This document shows positions 8,291 to 16,238 of a stretch of DNA of 33,859 nucleotides, one piece after another. The position numbers were made by a program, and so were the translations under genes. The stretch's first letter is position 1. Each line of letters starts with the position of its first letter. The stretch covers positions 1 through 33,859 of the forward strand of contig NZ_AQOH01000147.1 in assembly GCF_000364705.1 (NCBI RefSeq), in the 5' to 3' direction. The notes below the pieces were generated by a model, which saw only the letters and a program-made list of their open reading frames with translations, was not told the DNA's origin and did not search any database. This stretch comes from Pseudomonas fuscovaginae SE-1 (GTDB taxonomy: Bacteria; Pseudomonadota; Gammaproteobacteria; Pseudomonadales; Pseudomonadaceae).

Positions 8291-8477
8291 GAGAAACACT
8301 CCCGGCCCCGACAGGGCCCGAGTCGCCGCCTTGCACGGTGGCAGGTAACGCCCGGAAATACCGCCGTCGCCACCAGGGACCAGGCACGCAGCCGGCAGGC
8401 GGGCCAAGGGAGCGAATGCATCGCCGACCGGGTTCTGCTGCGCGCGAGTTACTCTACAAGTCTAGTCCGCAAGCCGA

Positions 8478-8512
8478 AAAAAAACGCCGAAGGCTGGGCA
8501 TCCGGCGTTTTT
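8478..8512 (-). terminator. Intrinsic terminator of the DyP peroxidase gene
   Basis: The stem ACGCCG (8484-8489) / CGGCGT (8503-8508) sits between an A8 run (8477-8484) and T5. Read on the minus strand it is a hairpin followed by a run of eight T, 25 bp after the peroxidase stop at 8537. Confidence 0.8.
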
Positions 8513-8536
8513 CCACACAAATGTGAACGACTCGGT

Positions 8537-9424
8537 TTAACCGGCCAGCAGCACGCTCAGGTCAAGACGCCCATCCTTGAGCGGCGGGCACCAGTAGTAG
8601 CCGCCGGTAATCGGCCGGCTGAAGCGGTACAGGGCATCGGTGATGCCGTCATCCAACCCGCTCATGCGCCGCAGCTGGGCCTCGAAGGCATCGAAGGTAC
8701 GCCCGAAGGCGACGAACATCAGGCCTGCACCCTGTTCGTCCGCCCACGGCATGGAGCGGCGCACGACGAACGCCTCGGGGGCGAAGCTTTCCTGGGCGGT
8801 ACGCTTGACGTGGGCCGACGCCGGCGCATCATCCAGCTCCTCGTTGTCGCTCTTGCGACGACCCATGATGTTGTCCTGCTCATGAGACGGCATGGCGGCA
8901 AACCGCTCCAGGTCATGCTGCCACTGCTGGATCGCGGCAAAACTGCCACCTTGCAGGCCAGCCACGTCGCCTGCGGCGATCCCCGCCTCGACGGCCGCTT
9001 CGTCCACCGGGTTCTCGGTACCGTCCTCGTAGCCGGTCAGGTCGTGGCCGGTCTTGTGGCGGAAGGCCTCGGTCATCCGCACCTGCTTCAGCGCCGGGGC
9101 CAGCGCCAGTTCCAGTTCGCGGCTGCGATGCAACAGCTCGCCGCGGTCCTCGCCATGCAGCCAGCACCACAGCGCCTGCTGGGTCGAAGGGTTGTTCACG
9201 CCCGGCCCACTGATCACCGGGAACGTCCGCAACCCCTCGACCCGTGCCCCCAGCACCTGCACCAGCGACTCGCCAAAACCGACCACGGCGTTTTTCCCAT
9301 CCACCAGCCGGGCCAGGTTGTCGAGCGCAGCCGGCAAGGCCTCGGCGGACTCCAGGGCGAAAAACAGGTGGCGTGCCTGCGGGGGCACAGGCTTGGCGAG
9401 GATGCCGGGCTGGTAGTGGCTCAT
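8537..9424 (-). CDS. Dye-decolorizing (DyP-type) heme peroxidase
   Basis: 295 residues, typical of the compact B-class bacterial DyP enzymes (E. coli YfeX type). It reduces peroxides with a heme and a broad electron donor range. The family signature G-x-x-D-G is seen as GYEDG at 131-135, with Asp134 the distal acid, followed by TENP. The expected proximal heme ligand is His205 in SAHVKRT, and the distal Arg is in the later VVRRSMPW segment. There is no signal peptide and no encapsulin gene nearby, so it is probably cytoplasmic. AAGGAG lies 7 nt before the ATG. It is transcribed divergently from the RidA-like gene. Confidence 0.93.
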   Translation of the reverse strand: MSHYQPGILAKPVPPQARHLFFALESAEALPAALDNLARLVDGKNAVVGFGESLVQVLGARVEGLRTFPVISGPGVNNPSTQQALWCWLHGEDRGELLHRSRELELALAPALKQVRMTEAFRHKTGHDLTGYEDGTENPVDEAAVEAGIAAGDVAGLQGGSFAAIQQWQHDLERFAAMPSHEQDNIMGRRKSDNEELDDAPASAHVKRTAQESFAPEAFVVRRSMPWADEQGAGLMFVAFGRTFDAFEAQLRRMSGLDDGITDALYRFSRPITGGYYWCPPLKDGRLDLSVLLAG

Positions 9425-9471
9425 GGGAACTCCTTTGTGAAAGGCGCCAGTTTACCCGTGTTGCGGCGGCC

Positions 9472-9525
9472 GCGCTTGCGCGCAAGCGCTGACTTGAGCG
9501 TGATTGTTTGCGAATGATTGAGCGT
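9472..9525. promoter_or_regulatory. 18-bp perfect palindrome and direct repeats in a divergent promoter region
   Basis: GCGCTTGCG-CGCAAGCGC (9472-9489) is a perfect 18-bp palindrome in the 190-bp gap between the DyP and RidA-like genes. Just beside it TTGAGCGT occurs twice (9494-9501 and 9518-9525), 24 bp apart, and GTTTGC also repeats (9506, 9524). The setting suggests an operator serving both genes, but which protein binds is unknown. Confidence 0.4.
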
Positions 9526-9614
9526 TTGCAGGCCGTATGGTTTGATGCATGCCGGACTAAGCCCGACCGGGCTGGCCAGGCCCCATGACGCTCACCTTCA
9601 TCAGGAGGATAACG

Positions 9615-10097
9615 ATGCCGCAGTCCAGAAACGAACGCTTCGCCCAGGTCGCCGATCAGCTCGGCTACAGCTTCGAAGGTGAAATGAAGATTGGCGGCAA
9701 TTACGTGCCGGCGGTGCAGAACGATCTCGAGATCCATGTCAGCGGGCAGATTCCGCGGGTCGACAACACGGTGATGGTGACCGGCCGTGTCGGCGCGCAG
9801 ACCACCCTGGAGCAGGCCCGGCACGGTGCCCAGATCAGCACCATGCGTGCCCTGGCGATTCTGCGGCAGATGCTCGACGGCGACCTGGAGCGGATCCGCA
9901 AGATCCTGCGCATCAGCGTCTTCGTGCAGAGCGCCGAGGACTTCACCCAGCAGAGCGAAGTCGCCGATGGTGCTTCTGAAGTGCTCTACACCGTCTTCGG
10001 TGAGGCGGGCGTGCACACCCGGACGTCGGTCGGGGTGTTCCAGTTGCCGAAGAACGCTTCGGTCGAGATCGACATGGTCGTGGCACTCAAGCCCTGA
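9615..10097 (+). CDS. RidA (YjgF/UK114) family protein
   Basis: 160 residues from the ATG at 9615, preceded by AGGAGG at 6 nt; the frame is open further upstream but this is clearly the ribosome site. It belongs to the longer RidA-like subgroup (about 150-160 residues) rather than archetypal RidA (about 128). Recognisable elements are HVSGQIPRV near the start, the central helix with QISTMRALAILRQML, and IRKILRISVFVQS. The C-terminal HTRTSVGVFQLPKNASVEIDMV has the RidA-like R-x-x-x-G-V-x-x-L-P-x-x-A-x-V-E-I/V pattern with the Arg that binds carboxylates. Archetypal RidA hydrolyses enamine/imine intermediates; the activity of this subgroup is less certain. Confidence 0.9.
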   Translation: MPQSRNERFAQVADQLGYSFEGEMKIGGNYVPAVQNDLEIHVSGQIPRVDNTVMVTGRVGAQTTLEQARHGAQISTMRALAILRQMLDGDLERIRKILRISVFVQSAEDFTQQSEVADGASEVLYTVFGEAGVHTRTSVGVFQLPKNASVEIDMVVALKP

Positions 10098-10142
10098 CGG
10101 CAGGAAATTACGGGCGGAGCTCGAGCAACCGCCCGACTCGCC

Positions 10143-11459
10143 TCAGGTGCTCAGCTGGTTGGCGAACTGCCCGACCGCGCTGACCACCCGCTGGGCGCCG
10201 TCCTGAATCTCGACAATCACCGTGCCGGCCTCGGCCGCCAACGCCAGGCCCTCCTCGGCCTGGGTCTTGCCGCTGTTCATCAGCGACACCGCGTCGCGGG
10301 CCATGTCCTGGTTCTGACGCACCACGGTCACGATCTCGTCGGTCGCCTGGCTGGTTCGCGAAGCCAACTGGCGAACCTCATCGGCCACCACCGCGAACCC
10401 GCGCCCCTGTTCACCCGCCCGCGCCGCCTCGATGGCCGCGTTCAGCGCCAGCAGGTTGGTCTGCTCGGCAATGCCGCTGATGGTCTTGACGATGGTGCCG
10501 ATCACCTGGGACTGGGCGTTGAGCGCCTCGATGCCCTCGCCGGCATGCTGCATGTGCTGGGCCAGATCACGCATCACGTCGACCGCCTGGGTTACCACGG
10601 TGGTACCGCGCTGGGCGCTGGCATCGGTCTGCAGCGAAGTGCTGTAGGCGATGTTCGCCGCTTCGGCCACGGCCTGCTCCTGATTCACCTGGTCGGTGAT
10701 CACGGTGGCGAACTTCACCACCTTGTACAGCCGCTCGTTGGAGTCGAGCACCGGGTTGTAGGACGCCTCCAGCCAGACCACACGACCGTGGCTGTCCACT
10801 CGCTTGAAGCGACCGGCGATGAACTCGCCGGCGTTCAGACGCTGCCAGAACGCCTGGTACTCGGGGCTGTTGAGCTCTGCCGGTTCGCAGAAGATCCCGT
10901 GGTGCTTGCCCTTGATCTGCGCCAGGCTGTAGCCCATGCCATCCAGGAAACGATCATTGGCGGTCAGGACCTCGCCGGCCAGGTTGAATTCGATCACCGC
11001 CGTGGAGCGCAGCAAGGCACCGATCAGGTTCTCATGCTCACGGGAACCTTCGATGGTGCGGGTCAGATCGTTGGAGTAGATCGAGAAATTGCGTACTCGG
11101 CCATCGGAGCCACGGATCGGCTGCATGATCGAGCGCAGCCAGGCCTCCTGGCCATTGCCACGTAGCAGGCGGATCGCCCCGCTGAAATGTTCGGCGCGGG
11201 TCAGGGCGTTCTTGAAGCGCTGGTGAAAGTCCGAGCTTTTCAGGTACGCCGGTACGAAGTCGTCAATATGACGACCGACCAGGGCGCTGCTCTGGTAGAG
11301 CATTTCCGTGGTGAAGTTACGGTTGACGGACTGGATGCGGCCATCGGCGTCCAGCGTGAGCACGAGCATTTCCTGTTCAAGACTCTCCCTGACCTGATGG
11401 AGGCTGGACAATTCTTCGCGAAGAGCCAATAGCTCCTGCTTCAAGCGTTTGTTGAACAT
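10143..11459 (-). CDS. Soluble PAS-PAS methyl-accepting chemotaxis protein (BdlA-like)
   Basis: 438 residues, with no membrane helix. After a short coiled coil (about 1-29) come two PAS domains: one from about 30 to 130 ([16 protein letters not shown], then WLRSIMQPI), and one from about 145 to 260 ([19 protein letters not shown], then [15 protein letters not shown]). The C-terminal signalling domain holds the tip [17 protein letters not shown]. This is the domain order of P. aeruginosa BdlA (417 residues), which links redox/oxygen or c-di-GMP signals to biofilm dispersal. The domain ends about 60 residues after the tip, shorter than in the receptor at 2-433. The ATG at 11459 was chosen over TTG at 11477; neither has a strong Shine-Dalgarno. 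Confidence 0.9.
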   Translation of the reverse strand: MFNKRLKQELLALREELSSLHQVRESLEQEMLVLTLDADGRIQSVNRNFTTEMLYQSSALVGRHIDDFVPAYLKSSDFHQRFKNALTRAEHFSGAIRLLRGNGQEAWLRSIMQPIRGSDGRVRNFSIYSNDLTRTIEGSREHENLIGALLRSTAVIEFNLAGEVLTANDRFLDGMGYSLAQIKGKHHGIFCEPAELNSPEYQAFWQRLNAGEFIAGRFKRVDSHGRVVWLEASYNPVLDSNERLYKVVKFATVITDQVNQEQAVAEAANIAYSTSLQTDASAQRGTTVVTQAVDVMRDLAQHMQHAGEGIEALNAQSQVIGTIVKTISGIAEQTNLLALNAAIEAARAGEQGRGFAVVADEVRQLASRTSQATDEIVTVVRQNQDMARDAVSLMNSGKTQAEEGLALAAEAGTVIVEIQDGAQRVVSAVGQFANQLST

Positions 11460-11634
11460 GGTGCGCACCGACGGCAAAGGTGAAAGGCGGCTATCTGCCT
11501 AGCCATCGGCTATCGGGATCTTTTCTGAAGGACTGTTCCGAGTTATTTGCCACAACAGACCGCCCGGCTGACCGACGGAATTTTTCCGAGGCAGGGGAAT
11601 CACTCTCAGGACAACAGGGAGGAGTTCCAGGTCC
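11460..11634. promoter_or_regulatory. Divergent promoter region (PAS-MCP / 74-aa protein)
   Basis: The 175 bp hold both promoters by position. A GGAGGAG ribosome site (11619-11625 region) precedes the plus-strand gene. I see no clear -35/-10 pair for either gene. Confidence 0.3.
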
Positions 11635-11859
11635 ATGAGCACGGCAAAGCTGTTCGTTATCGATTACACCCTTCACGGTATACCCAAGTCCTTCATCATC
11701 CGCTGCGAACGCATGGACAACGCCGAGGCCTGGCACTGGGCCAGTTGCGACGCCGGTGTCGGCCGCATCGGCAGATTCGGCCGGGAACGAGTGAAAAAGA
11801 CCAGCAAACCGATAGCCGAGAAGTTCGGCATCGAGTCGGTCAGTTGGCGTCAGGCCTGA
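11635..11859 (+). CDS. Small conserved Pseudomonas protein (DUF6555-like), function unknown
   Basis: 74 residues. The protein is soluble, begins MSTAKLFVIDYTLHG and has a conserved-looking core with W35, W38 (AEAWHWASCDAGVG) and a basic segment RFGRERVKKTSKP. From memory this matches the small Pseudomonas family catalogued as DUF6555, but I could not check. GGAGGAG lies about 10 nt before the ATG and codon use is normal, so it is a real gene. Its 3' end overlaps the end of the phosphatase gene on the other strand by 20 bp. Confidence 0.8.
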   Translation: MSTAKLFVIDYTLHGIPKSFIIRCERMDNAEAWHWASCDAGVGRIGRFGRERVKKTSKPIAEKFGIESVSWRQA

Positions 11860-12538
11860 CGAAGCCCAGGCTGTCCAGTTCCACCAAGGTGAAACAACCG
11901 CTGCTCCAGCCGCCCGTGTCGATGTGATAGACATTGCCCAGCACGGTGGGCTGGCGCTGGGTGGTGTGTCCGACCAGCACGGCCCTCACCTCGCGAATAC
12001 CGCTGGTGTCATGGTTCCTCACACGGCTGCGCGACCACTGGCAGACCTCCTCCACCGCGATCTCCACCCGGGCATCACCCGACAGGTAATCACGCAGGGC
12101 GCTCCAGCTCGCAAAGGGGCAGTCGGCGTGCACGACCCCCACCGGCCCGAGCCGGGTCTCGACCTGCAGGGCGATCGGCAGCCGGGCAAAACGATCGGCG
12201 AATCGGCGCTGGTTCTCCCGGCTGCTGTCGATGAACCACCCGCCACCGCTGGCGCGATACATCTCGAGATCCAGCGCCAGGCCCTGGGCATGCTGGATCG
12301 CCAATGCCTCGTGGTTGCCCTGGACCGCTGCGAACCAGGGACGCTCCAGCCATTCCAGGGCCAACTCGCTCTGGGGCCCGCGATCGACCAGATCGCCGAC
12401 GCTGAACAGCCGGTCACATTCGGGGTCGAACCGCACCCGCTCGAGCAGCGCCTGCAAGCGACTGAACTGCCCATGAATGTCACCGACAGCAAAATCCCGG
12501 CCCCGGGTATTGAGCGGATAGTGTGCAAATCCAGCCAT
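11840..12538 (-). CDS. PP1-type metallophosphoesterase (PrpA/PrpB-like serine/threonine phosphatase)
   Basis: 232 residues, the length of E. coli PrpA/PrpB and the lambda phosphatase. All dinuclear-metal motifs are visible in order: GDIHGQ (Asp20, His22), GDLVDRGP (Asp49, Arg53), GNHE (Asn75, His76), a later HADCP and GHTTQ providing metal-binding histidines. It removes phosphate from serine/threonine or, in some relatives, from phospho-histidine or dinucleotides. AGAGGATC lies about 10 nt before the ATG. It is convergent with the 74-residue gene, overlapping by 20 bp; the stop of each lies within the other. Confidence 0.93.
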   Translation of the reverse strand: MAGFAHYPLNTRGRDFAVGDIHGQFSRLQALLERVRFDPECDRLFSVGDLVDRGPQSELALEWLERPWFAAVQGNHEALAIQHAQGLALDLEMYRASGGGWFIDSSRENQRRFADRFARLPIALQVETRLGPVGVVHADCPFASWSALRDYLSGDARVEIAVEEVCQWSRSRVRNHDTSGIREVRAVLVGHTTQRQPTVLGNVYHIDTGGWSSGCFTLVELDSLGFVRPDAN

Positions 12539-12583
12539 GAACGTCTGATCCTCTACCGAATGCGGGTCTGCGCGATCTGCGGC

Positions 12584-12868
12584 TCAGAACACCCACACCG
12601 GCAGATGCCGCTCGATGGGCAGTTCGTCGAAACCGCCCCCCAAGGGTACGCCTTCGGCTTGCCGTTGGTAGTGAATCGTGCGAAACACCGCACTCTTGAA
12701 CGATGAGGACTCAAGCACATGACCGCTGTGCCGCGCTGGTGCGACAGTCTGCCGGAGCCCGGCATGCGACACCTGCCCGGGGGGCACGCCATCGAGTGAG
12801 CCGGTGGCCGGGGCCGCCAAAGAACCGCCGAGGGCCATGCCCACGGCCAGAAGGACACGAAAATCCAT
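12584..12868 (-). CDS. Small exported protein of unknown function
   Basis: 94 residues. The N-terminus MDFRVLLAVGMALGGSLAAPATG reads as a Sec signal peptide with a likely cut after SLA-AP (about residue 18-20). The mature 75 residues are polar, with Ser, His and Gly, and end in a hydrophobic LPVWVF. There is no cysteine and no motif I recognise. AGAGG lies about 9 nt before the ATG. It is 45 bp upstream of the phosphatase gene on the same strand, so the two may share a transcript. Several Pseudomonas small secreted proteins look like this, but I cannot name the family. Confidence 0.6.
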   Translation of the reverse strand: MDFRVLLAVGMALGGSLAAPATGSLDGVPPGQVSHAGLRQTVAPARHSGHVLESSSFKSAVFRTIHYQRQAEGVPLGGGFDELPIERHLPVWVF

Positions 12869-12967
12869 TTCGATATGCCTCTTGGGGAAAAAGCCCGAAC
12901 CGACGCCGCCACTCCGTGCGTTGTCCTGTTCAGGGTGTCAGAACCGCAACCGCCTCGAAAACGACTG

Positions 12968-12985
12968 CCGGGCCTCAATGCCCGG
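12968..12985 (-). terminator. Hairpin at the end of the MHS transporter gene, possible weak terminator
   Basis: CCGGGC (12968-12973) and GCCCGG (12980-12985) form a 6-bp stem with a 6-nt loop spanning the transporter's stop codon. On the minus strand it is followed by CAGTCGTTTT, so the T-run is 6 nt away. It is weak and may instead be chance in GC-rich DNA. Confidence 0.3.
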
Positions 12986-14288
12986 TGCAGGCCCGCGGAT
13001 CGGCACTCATTGCGATCCGGCCGCCAAAATACAAGGCCGTGAGCAAACCGACCGCCCCCATGACCAGGCAATAGCCCACGCAGACCCATGGGCTCCACGG
13101 CATCAGGCCGATCAGCAGCAGCGGCGTGGTGCTGGCCCAGAGCGCGTAGGCAATATTGTAGGTGAACGAAATGCCGGACACGCGGATACGGCTGGGGAAC
13201 AACCCGACCATCACCGACGGCACCGCACCGACCACGCCACAGGCCAATCCGGCCACGGCATAGGCCAGATGGATCCAGGCCGCACCATGGATCAGGCAGG
13301 CATACAGCAGGCCGATGCCCACCGGCAGCAGCAGGCTATAGAGCAAAACGGCACGCCAGGCGCCGATGCGGTCGGCGAGCAGGCCGGCCAGTACACAGCC
13401 GATATTCAGGAACACGATCCCCAGGCTGCTCAGGGCGAAGGTATGGCTGGCCGTCATGCCGAAGCTTTTCTGCATGACGGTCGGAGTAATCACCACCAGC
13501 ACCACCACGGCCGAGGTCAGCACGCAGGTCAGCAGCATCGCCGGAACGATCGAACGCCGGTGATCGCGCAACACCGTGCGCAGCGGCAGCTCACCGCCCG
13601 CCTCACGCTGAGCCTGCAGTGCCATGAACACCGGGGTTTCACTCAGCCAGCGGCGAAGCCAGACACCGATCACGCCGAACACGCCACCGAGCAGGAACGG
13701 AAAACGCCAGGCGAAATCGAGAATCTCCGCCGGGCTGTAGACCCGTGCCAGCAGGGTCGCCGTCAGTGCGCCCAGCAGGTACCCAAAGGTCAGCCCGGCC
13801 TGCAGCACACCCAGGGCATAACCCCGATGCGCGGTCGGCGCATGCTCGGCCACGAACACCCAGGCACTGGGCACCTCGCCCCCGACCGCCGCCCCCTGCA
13901 GCACCCGCAGCAGCAACAGCAGCAGCGGTGCCCAGTAGCCGATCTGCTCGTAGGTCGGCATCACCCCGATCAGCAGGCAGGGCAAGGCCATCATCAGGAT
14001 ACTCAGGCTGAACACCCGCTTGCGCCCCAGCCGATCGGCGAAATGCGCCATCAGAATGCCGCCCAGCGGCCGCGCGAGGTAGCCGGTGACGAAAATCCCG
14101 AAGCTCTGCAGCAGCCGCAGCCACTCGGGCATCTGCGGCGGGAAGAACAGCTGGCTGAGGGTCAGGGCGAAAAACACGAAGATGATGAAGTCGTAGATTT
14201 CCAACGCACCGCCCAATGCCGCGAGGCCCAGGGTCTTGTAGTCGGACCGGGAGAAACGGCGGTTTCGTGGATAGGCATCAACGGTCAT
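12975..14288 (-). CDS. MHS-family metabolite:H+ symporter (MFS, ShiA/ProP-like)
   Basis: 437 residues from the ATG at 14288, with 12 predicted membrane segments. N-terminal features are typical of the MHS branch: GGALEIYDFIIFVFFA in helix 1, then the cytoplasmic loop motif HFADRLGRKRVF between helices 2 and 3, and later RVLQGAAVGGEVPSAWVFVAEHAP, which matches the family's RxxQGxxxGGExx segment. Members import organic acids, shikimate, proline/betaine or aromatic compounds with protons; the substrate here cannot be deduced. It is divergent from the AtoE-type permease gene across a 326-bp region, so the two may be co-regulated carboxylate transporters. Confidence 0.93.
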   Translation of the reverse strand: MTVDAYPRNRRFSRSDYKTLGLAALGGALEIYDFIIFVFFALTLSQLFFPPQMPEWLRLLQSFGIFVTGYLARPLGGILMAHFADRLGRKRVFSLSILMMALPCLLIGVMPTYEQIGYWAPLLLLLLRVLQGAAVGGEVPSAWVFVAEHAPTAHRGYALGVLQAGLTFGYLLGALTATLLARVYSPAEILDFAWRFPFLLGGVFGVIGVWLRRWLSETPVFMALQAQREAGGELPLRTVLRDHRRSIVPAMLLTCVLTSAVVVLVVITPTVMQKSFGMTASHTFALSSLGIVFLNIGCVLAGLLADRIGAWRAVLLYSLLLPVGIGLLYACLIHGAAWIHLAYAVAGLACGVVGAVPSVMVGLFPSRIRVSGISFTYNIAYALWASTTPLLLIGLMPWSPWVCVGYCLVMGAVGLLTALYFGGRIAMSADPRACTGH

Positions 14289-14614
14289 GAAAGAACTCGG
14301 GATAGCGTATTCGGGGACAGCCGCAGAGGCCACCCAACCTGTACAGAAAACAGACAATGCGCCGAGTCACCACCCGGACTGCAAGGGGCAAAGGTTAGTG
14401 CACACAGCGGCGACCACAACCTCCAACCTGTCATCGGGTCACTTTTTAGCAGAAATATGCGCGGCGGGTTCCATTTTTCGACAATCCGTGCCTGACCGTA
14501 CTCACTCGGCGACACTTTGCAGCAAGCAGCGAATACCGCATTCTTGAGCGGTTCCGGTCGCCTCCATCGGAGCGACCGTCCTCCCCACAAGCATAAAAAT
14601 ACCGAGGTACTTCC
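14289..14614. promoter_or_regulatory. Divergent intergenic region between two transporters
   Basis: These 326 bp lie between two start codons and must hold both promoters. A bulged hairpin GGTCG(C)CTCC-ATC-GGAGCGACC occurs at 14556-14577, about 40 bp before the permease start, and GAGGT at 14604-14608 is its ribosome site. A GGCGACACTTTGC segment near 14509 resembles a sigma-54 site but the GG-GC spacing is 9, not 10. No small ORF with plausible codon use is evident. Confidence 0.4.
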
Positions 14615-16033
14615 GTGGCTGCCGATATCGATGAAAGCCGCTATGCCCGCTTTGCCCTGCGCTGCTCGAACTGGGCCGAGCGCTGGTTTCCCGACTCCTG
14701 GGTGTTCGCCGCACTGGCGGTGATCGTCGTCGCCCTGGGCACCCTGGCCATGGGGGCCAGGCCGACGGATGCCGCCATGGCGTTCGGCGACGGCTTCTGG
14801 AGCCTGATTCCCTTCACCATGCAGATGGCCTTCGTGGTCATCGGCGGTTATGTGGTCGCCAGTTCGCCACCCGCGGTGAAACTGATCGACCGCCTGGCAC
14901 GCCTGCCCGGCAATGGCCGCTCCGCCGTGGCCTGGGTGGCCCTGATCTCGATGGTCGCCTCGCTGCTCAACTGGGGCCTGTCGCTGGTGTTCGGCGGCCT
15001 GCTGGTGCGTGCCCTGGCCCGGCGTACCGACCTGCACATGGATTATCGCGCCGCCGGTGCCGCCGCCTACCTGGGCCTTGGCGCAGTGTGGGCACTGGGC
15101 CTGTCGTCGTCCGCCGCACAGTTGCAGGCCAACCCGGCCAGCCTGCCACCGTCGATCCTGTCGATCACCGGCGTCATTCCCTTCACCCAGACCATTTTCC
15201 TCTGGCAGTCCGGCGCGTTGTTGCTGGCCCTGATCGTGGTCTCGCTGGTGGTGGCCTACGCCACCGCCCCAGGCCCGAACTCGGCCCGTGATGCCCAGGC
15301 CTGTGGCGTCGACCCGAGCTTCAACCTGCCACCACTGAACCCACGCACCCGCCCCGGCGAATGGTTGGAGCACAGCCCGCTGTTGACCCTGCTGCTGGCG
15401 TTGCTGGCCGCCGGCTGGCTGTTTCACGAGTTCTCGACCAAGCCGGCGATCAGCGCGATCTCCGGGCTGAACACCTACAACTTCCTGTTCCTGATGGTCG
15501 GGGCCCTGCTGCACTGGCGCCCGCGCAGTTTTCTCGATGCGGTGTCGCGGGCCGTACCGACCACCACCGGGGTGCTGATCCAGTTTCCGCTGTACGGCTC
15601 GATCGCGGCGCTGATGACCACGGTCAAGGGCACCGACGCCCAGACCCTGGCACACCACATCTCGACCTTTTTCACCCAGATCGCCTCCCACGACACCTAT
15701 GCCCTGCTGATGGGCGTGTATTCGGCGGTGCTGGGCTTCTTCATCCCGTCCGGCGGCGGCAAGTGGATCATCGAGGCGCCCTACGTGATGCAGGTCGCCA
15801 ATGAGCTCGGGTACCACCTGGGCTGGGCGGTACAGATCTACAACGCGGCCGAGGCCCTGCCGAACCTCATCAACCCGTTCTACATGCTGCCGCTGCTCGG
15901 CGTGCTGGGCCTGAAGGCACGGGACCTGATCGGCTTTTCCTTCGTGCAGTTGCTGGTACATGCCCCGCTGGTGCTGTTCCTGCTGTGGGCACTGGGGACG
16001 ACCCTGGCCTATAGCGGGCCGGTGATGCCGTAA
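14615..16033 (+). CDS. atoE: AtoE-type short-chain fatty acid permease
   Basis: 472 residues from a GTG start with GAGGT about 6 nt upstream; the length is near E. coli AtoE (440). It is all-helical, with about 11-12 hydrophobic segments in the inner membrane. Family-typical stretches are visible: SLLNWGLSLVFGGLL, TYNFLFLMVGALLH, GFFIPSGGGKWIIEAPYV and QIYNAAEALPNLINPFYMLPLLG. AtoE proteins take up acetate, butyrate or acetoacetate. The usual partner genes for butyrate or hydroxybutyrate breakdown are absent here, so the substrate is inferred from family only. Confidence 0.92.
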   Translation: MAADIDESRYARFALRCSNWAERWFPDSWVFAALAVIVVALGTLAMGARPTDAAMAFGDGFWSLIPFTMQMAFVVIGGYVVASSPPAVKLIDRLARLPGNGRSAVAWVALISMVASLLNWGLSLVFGGLLVRALARRTDLHMDYRAAGAAAYLGLGAVWALGLSSSAAQLQANPASLPPSILSITGVIPFTQTIFLWQSGALLLALIVVSLVVAYATAPGPNSARDAQACGVDPSFNLPPLNPRTRPGEWLEHSPLLTLLLALLAAGWLFHEFSTKPAISAISGLNTYNFLFLMVGALLHWRPRSFLDAVSRAVPTTTGVLIQFPLYGSIAALMTTVKGTDAQTLAHHISTFFTQIASHDTYALLMGVYSAVLGFFIPSGGGKWIIEAPYVMQVANELGYHLGWAVQIYNAAEALPNLINPFYMLPLLGVLGLKARDLIGFSFVQLLVHAPLVLFLLWALGTTLAYSGPVMP

Positions 16034-16046
16034 CGGGACATCCCGA

Positions 16047-16077
16047 CTGGCTGGCCGCCGCGTGCGTTGCCAGCCAG
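16047..16077. repeat. Inverted repeat after the permease gene
   Basis: CTGGCTGGC (16047-16055) and GCCAGCCAG (16069-16077) form a perfect 9-bp stem with a 13-nt loop, 14 bp after the atoE stop. There is no U-tract, so it is a weak terminator or a 3'-end stabiliser. Confidence 0.5.
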
Positions 16078-16147
16078 GACACCGTCCGTCGGCATAACGC
16101 CAGCACTTTTCTCCCCTTCGCCAACAGGCATACTGCAAGGCCCGACG

Positions 16148-16173
16148 CAGAACGGTCGTCGCCGTTCTGTCAT
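16148..16173 (+). promoter_or_regulatory. Hairpin plus CTGTCAT half-site upstream of the phosphatase gene
   Basis: CAGAACGG (16148-16155) and CCGTTCTG (16162-16169) form an 8-bp stem with loop TCGTCG. Its end overlaps CTGTCAT (16167-16173), a perfect copy of the 7-mer of a PhoB (Pho box) half-site. The second half at the required 11-bp spacing (CGTTGCT) matches only 3 of 7, so full Pho control is not supported. The hairpin may be a terminator remnant or a leader. Confidence 0.35.
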
Positions 16174-16238
16174 ATTGCGTTGCTAGCGTGCGATGCGAAA
16201 TATTTTGTTACGTCTAACCCAGCCAGCAGGAACCCAGG

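Noticed and set aside
11495..11530. FliA (sigma-28) promoter for the PAS chemoreceptor
   Set aside because: A GCCGAT core exists on the minus strand, but no TAAA-type -35 lies at the needed 15-bp spacing.
14500..14530. Sigma-54 promoter upstream of the AtoE-type gene
   Set aside because: GGCGACACTTTGC has only 9 bp between GG and GC where 10 are required.
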